From positions 1 through 8,019 of the forward strand of contig NZER01000474.1 of assembly GCA_002690445.1 (NCBI GenBank): a stretch of DNA of 8,019 nt. Reading direction: 5' to 3'. The notes beneath the pieces are model-generated. The model made no database searches and had not been told where the DNA came from. It worked only from the letters and a program-made list of their open reading frames with translations. Positions 6,686-8,019 of this stretch are shown in pieces. Source of the stretch: Candidatus Pacearchaeota archaeon (GTDB lineage: Archaea > Nanoarchaeota > Nanoarchaeia > Pacearchaeales > GW2011-AR1). The position numbers and the translations under genes were made by a program. Position 1 is the stretch's first letter; the number at the start of each line of letters is the position of its first letter.

Positions 6686-7002
6686 GGCGCGCGCAAGGAA
6701 CCCGGAAATCTAGGTTTGGCTCCAGCAAGCTGCGTAAACCTCGCCAAGCAGAGAAGCTACTTGCCCAGAAGAAAGAGACTTCCCGGAAGCAAGATCAGCT
6801 AAAGCATCCCAAGACCACCAAGAAGAACTATTCAAAAGAGGTTCGTGTCAGGGTCGCCTCCAGAGCATTACTGGAACCCAAGGGTTCTCCCAGAAGGACG
6901 TTGGTGGCTACTACCTTACATGGTATGAGGAAGCGTGGAAAGAAGGCTTCTGCCAGAAGCGTCTTACAGGAAGCAAAGAAACGAGTAAGAAAGGTGAAGT
7001 AA
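6682..7002 (+). CDS. Basic 106-residue protein of the array
   Basis: I do not recognise this protein. By hand count, 37 of 106 residues (35%) are Lys/Arg and 6 are acidic. It starts MRRAQGTRKSRFGSSKLRKP, continues with a Gln/Lys-rich stretch (EKLLAQKKETSRKQDQLK), a valine/arginine segment that may form a strand (EVRVRVASRALLE), and ends in a basic helix-like tail (VLQEAKKRVRKVK). It starts on an ATGA overlap with the previous gene. The nearest AGG is 8 bases upstream and weak, so re-initiation is likely. Its own stop shares one base with the ATG of the 42-residue gene. Ser/Arg/Lys repetition is reminiscent of protamine or histone tails by composition only. Confidence 0.8.
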   Translation: MRRAQGTRKSRFGSSKLRKPRQAEKLLAQKKETSRKQDQLKHPKTTKKNYSKEVRVRVASRALLEPKGSPRRTLVATTLHGMRKRGKKASARSVLQEAKKRVRKVK

Positions 7003-7130
7003 TGGCTAAGAAGAAACTCAAGGCTATCAAGATCAAGAAGAAGAAGAAACTGAATGGTGATAACGAAGAAGTTACCACCACGATGAGAGAGGTCGCTAAA
7101 CTTCGTGGAAGGCGTGTCTACAAGGGTTAA
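7002..7130 (+). CDS. 42-residue Lys-rich peptide, first of the MAKK minigenes
   Basis: The peptide begins MAKKKLKAIKIKKKKKLNGD and ends EVAKLRGRRVYKG; 16 of 42 residues are Lys/Arg by hand count. The ATG shares its A with the preceding TAA (TAATG), and AAGGTGA lies about 5 bases upstream. The I-K-I-K-K-K run corresponds to the I-K-S-I-K-K-K and R-P-I-K-K-K stretches of the next two genes, which suggests the three are paralogues. A 15-base GAA-type repeat at 7035-7049 encodes part of the Lys run and could vary in length. The function is unknown. Confidence 0.68.
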   Translation: MAKKKLKAIKIKKKKKLNGDNEEVTTTMREVAKLRGRRVYKG

Positions 7131-7144
7131 TCATGGCTAAGAAA
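7122..7144 (+). repeat. Repeated ribosome-binding-site and start segment, copy 1
   Basis: This 23-base segment runs from AAGGG through TTAATC to ATGGCTAAGAAA. It matches 7231-7253 at 22 of 23 positions, differing only in the fifth base. In both copies the segment supplies the end of one gene or the gap after it, the ribosome binding site, and the MAKK start of the next gene. Confidence 0.8.
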
Positions 7145-7231
7145 CGAACTTGCAAAACTTGTGGACAACGAATCAAGTCCATCAAGAAGAAACCAAAGCT
7201 AGTTGGAAAACCAGCACCAGTACGCCTGTAA
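7133..7231 (+). CDS. 32-residue basic peptide with a single CxxC pair
   Basis: The peptide begins MAKKRTCKTCGQRIKSIKKK and ends PKLVGKPAPVRL. C7 and C10 form a CxxCG knuckle like half of a zinc ribbon. No second cysteine pair is present, so metal binding would need a dimer or a partner. Twelve residues are Lys/Arg and none are acidic. AAGGG lies 6 bases before the ATG, and the same start segment precedes the next gene. The bases covering the CxxC region (7146-7166) are an exact copy of bases in the gene at 3661, read in a different frame. That raises the possibility that this peptide was built from captured sequence. Because it is so short, it could be a non-functional remnant. Confidence 0.58.
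   Translation: MAKKRTCKTCGQRIKSIKKKPKLVGKPAPVRL
7146..7166 (+). repeat. 21-base exact repeat, copy 2
   Basis: This is identical to 3916-3936 but read in a different frame, where it covers TCKTCG of the CxxC peptide. Flanking bases do not match. Confidence 0.8.
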
Positions 7232-7253
7232 AGGATTAATCATGGCTAAGAAA
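7231..7253 (+). repeat. Repeated ribosome-binding-site and start segment, copy 2
   Basis: This is the second copy of the 7122-7144 segment, starting AAGGA instead of AAGGG. The ATG sits at the same offset (base 12) in both copies. Confidence 0.8.
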
Positions 7254-7388
7254 AGAGTCAGACCCATCAAGAAGAAAAAGACTGAATACGAAAAGTTCCG
7301 AGCAAACCCCCGGAAGATGACAATGGATCTGTTTTCCTTTGCTCCCGACAGGATGCCTAACCAGCTACCGAAGAAACGGAAGAAATAG
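7242..7388 (+). CDS. 48-residue Lys/Arg-rich peptide, third MAKK minigene
   Basis: The peptide begins MAKKRVRPIKKKKTEYEKF and ends in NQLPKKRKK. A more hydrophobic centre (TMDLFSFAPDRM) separates two basic ends. Eighteen of 48 residues are Lys/Arg by hand count. The ATG at 7242 has AAGGA 6 bases upstream within the repeated start segment. An upstream in-frame ATG at 7203 lies inside the preceding peptide gene and would add residues unlike the siblings. The Lys-rich ends resemble nucleic-acid-binding or localisation signals, but nothing more can be said. Confidence 0.68.
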   Translation: MAKKRVRPIKKKKTEYEKFRANPRKMTMDLFSFAPDRMPNQLPKKRKK

Positions 7389-7451
7389 CCCCTCTACAAC
7401 CGACTTAATGGGACATTTGCCCTCCAGACCCACCCCAGAGAGAAGTGAATC

Positions 7452-7637
7452 ATGGCAATTTACAGAAGCTACAAGGTGAAGAAACCAAAGAGGAAAAGAC
7501 CGGGGGGATCATATCTTCCCCGACGACTGGGTGAAACAATGCCTCAGTACAAGAAGCGGAAGGCTAGTGGGGGCGAGATTGACTTGAAGAAGGACTTCCC
7601 GAAAGTACGGACAAAGAAGCCCGGAAGGATGAGGTAA
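7452..7637 (+). CDS. Basic 61-residue protein of the array
   Basis: I do not recognise this protein. It begins MAIYRSYKVKKPKRKRPGG, has a Tyr/Leu/Pro-containing middle (SYLPRRLGETMPQYKKRK) and ends in KVRTKKPGRMR; 22 of 61 residues are Lys/Arg by hand count. The start context TGAATCATGGCA resembles the TTAATCATGGCT of the minigenes, but the upstream GAGAGAAG is a weaker ribosome binding site. It follows a 63-base gap (7389-7451) in which I see no convincing promoter or terminator. The next gene starts 2 bases after its stop. Confidence 0.76.
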   Translation: MAIYRSYKVKKPKRKRPGGSYLPRRLGETMPQYKKRKASGGEIDLKKDFPKVRTKKPGRMR

Positions 7638-7639
7638 CT

Positions 7640-7918
7640 ATGCTCAAAGGAATCAAAAAACTCAAAGACGTACAAGCACAACGGAAAAATCTACCAAAGG
7701 GTAGACTGAAAACCCTGATAAGCGAGGGGCGTGTTGGGGGTAGTCGTACTGGCTATGTTCGCGGAGTGAAGAAGAAAAGAAGCGAGGCTGCGTGGAATCT
7801 TAGAGAATGGAAAAAGGATAATCCGAGGAAGAAAAGGGGAAAAGGTTCTCCTTCTAACAAACAGGTAAAAAGTCTCGCACGTTCAATATCAGGCGTCCCT
7901 AGTAGGAAGAATAAGTAA
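7640..7918 (+). CDS. Basic 92-residue protein of the array
   Basis: I do not recognise this protein. Thirty of 92 residues are Lys/Arg by hand count. It begins MLKGIKKLKDVQAQRKNLPK, has a Gly/Arg middle (EGRVGGSRTGYVRGVKKKRS), then a Trp-containing helix-like stretch (EAAWNLREWKKDNPRKKRGK) and a Ser/Arg/Lys tail (SLARSISGVPSRKNK). GAGG about 6 bases before the ATG, within the last codons of the preceding gene, supports the start. Its two tryptophans and mixed sequence make it one of the likelier members of the array to have a fold. Confidence 0.8.
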   Translation: MLKGIKKLKDVQAQRKNLPKGRLKTLISEGRVGGSRTGYVRGVKKKRSEAAWNLREWKKDNPRKKRGKGSPSNKQVKSLARSISGVPSRKNK

Positions 7919-7920
7919 CC

Positions 7921-8019
7921 ATGGCCCACACGCATAAGAGCCAAGGGTACAGAGGGAAGCGTCTTAAACACAGCAAGGATCTTGTGGCTCTCCGTCTTCT
8001 CCAGAGAAAAGCACGACGG
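7921..8019 (+). CDS. Basic protein of the array, 3' end outside the window
   Basis: The frame is open for 33 codons to the right edge: it begins MAHTHKSQGYRGKRLKHSKD and continues VALRLLQRKARR at the edge. Eleven of the 33 residues are Lys/Arg. It starts 2 bases after the preceding stop, but the nearest AGGA (7904-7907) is 13 bases away, so translation may depend on coupling. It continues the composition of the array, which therefore extends beyond this window. Confidence 0.65.
   Translation, partial: MAHTHKSQGYRGKRLKHSKDLVALRLLQRKARR

Noticed and set aside
7133..7231. Reading the CxxC peptide as a ribosomal protein mimic
   Set aside because: It is basic and carries one CxxC, but I cannot align it to any specific ribosomal protein family, and it lacks the second ligand pair of the zinc-containing ones.
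7753..7971. 72-codon minus-strand open frame rich in Phe and Leu resembling a membrane protein
   Set aside because: Its hydrophobicity comes from reading the complement of Lys/Arg codons; it spans a real plus-strand gene and the start of the next.

Overview
The window looks like part of the genome of a tailed double-stranded DNA phage, or of a prophage or uncultured virus of that type. Every supported gene is on the + strand. Genes are tightly packed with short overlaps, most have AGGA/GAGG-type ribosome binding sites, and a replication module is followed by a run of very small genes. I see no host marker, tRNA or integrase, so the host is unknown beyond being a bacterium that uses Shine-Dalgarno signals.

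Replication module (1-3441). A family A DNA polymerase enters from the left edge. It begins inside the 3'-5' exonuclease domain and has complete polymerase motifs A, B and C. It overlaps by 20 bases the start of a 674-residue protein that combines a four-cysteine zinc ribbon, a TOPRIM primase domain, an AAA+ ATPase and a C-terminal winged helix. Together these could supply priming, unwinding and synthesis at a phage fork.

Middle region (3444-5600). Two small unrecognised proteins are followed by two tiny one-helix membrane proteins (58 and 34 residues), then by a GTG-started 427-residue fusion of a ParB-like N-terminal domain to a DUF4417-like domain.

Basic-protein array (5613-8019, running off the right edge). 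Nine complete genes and one partial gene encode short proteins that are, by my hand count, about one third Lys plus Arg, with few acidic residues. Three adjacent minigenes (7002, 7133, 7242) all begin MAKK and share an I-K-rich stretch. The latter two also share an almost identical ribosome-binding-site/start segment, which suggests local duplication. The array does not match a standard phage module that I know. Nucleic-acid binding or condensation is the obvious inference but is not shown by the sequence.

The longest gaps between genes are 72 bases (6084-6155), with two mutually exclusive hairpins, and 63 bases (7389-7451), where I see nothing convincing. No stretch over 300 bases lacks a gene. 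I found no convincing promoter, CRISPR array, insertion sequence or attachment site.
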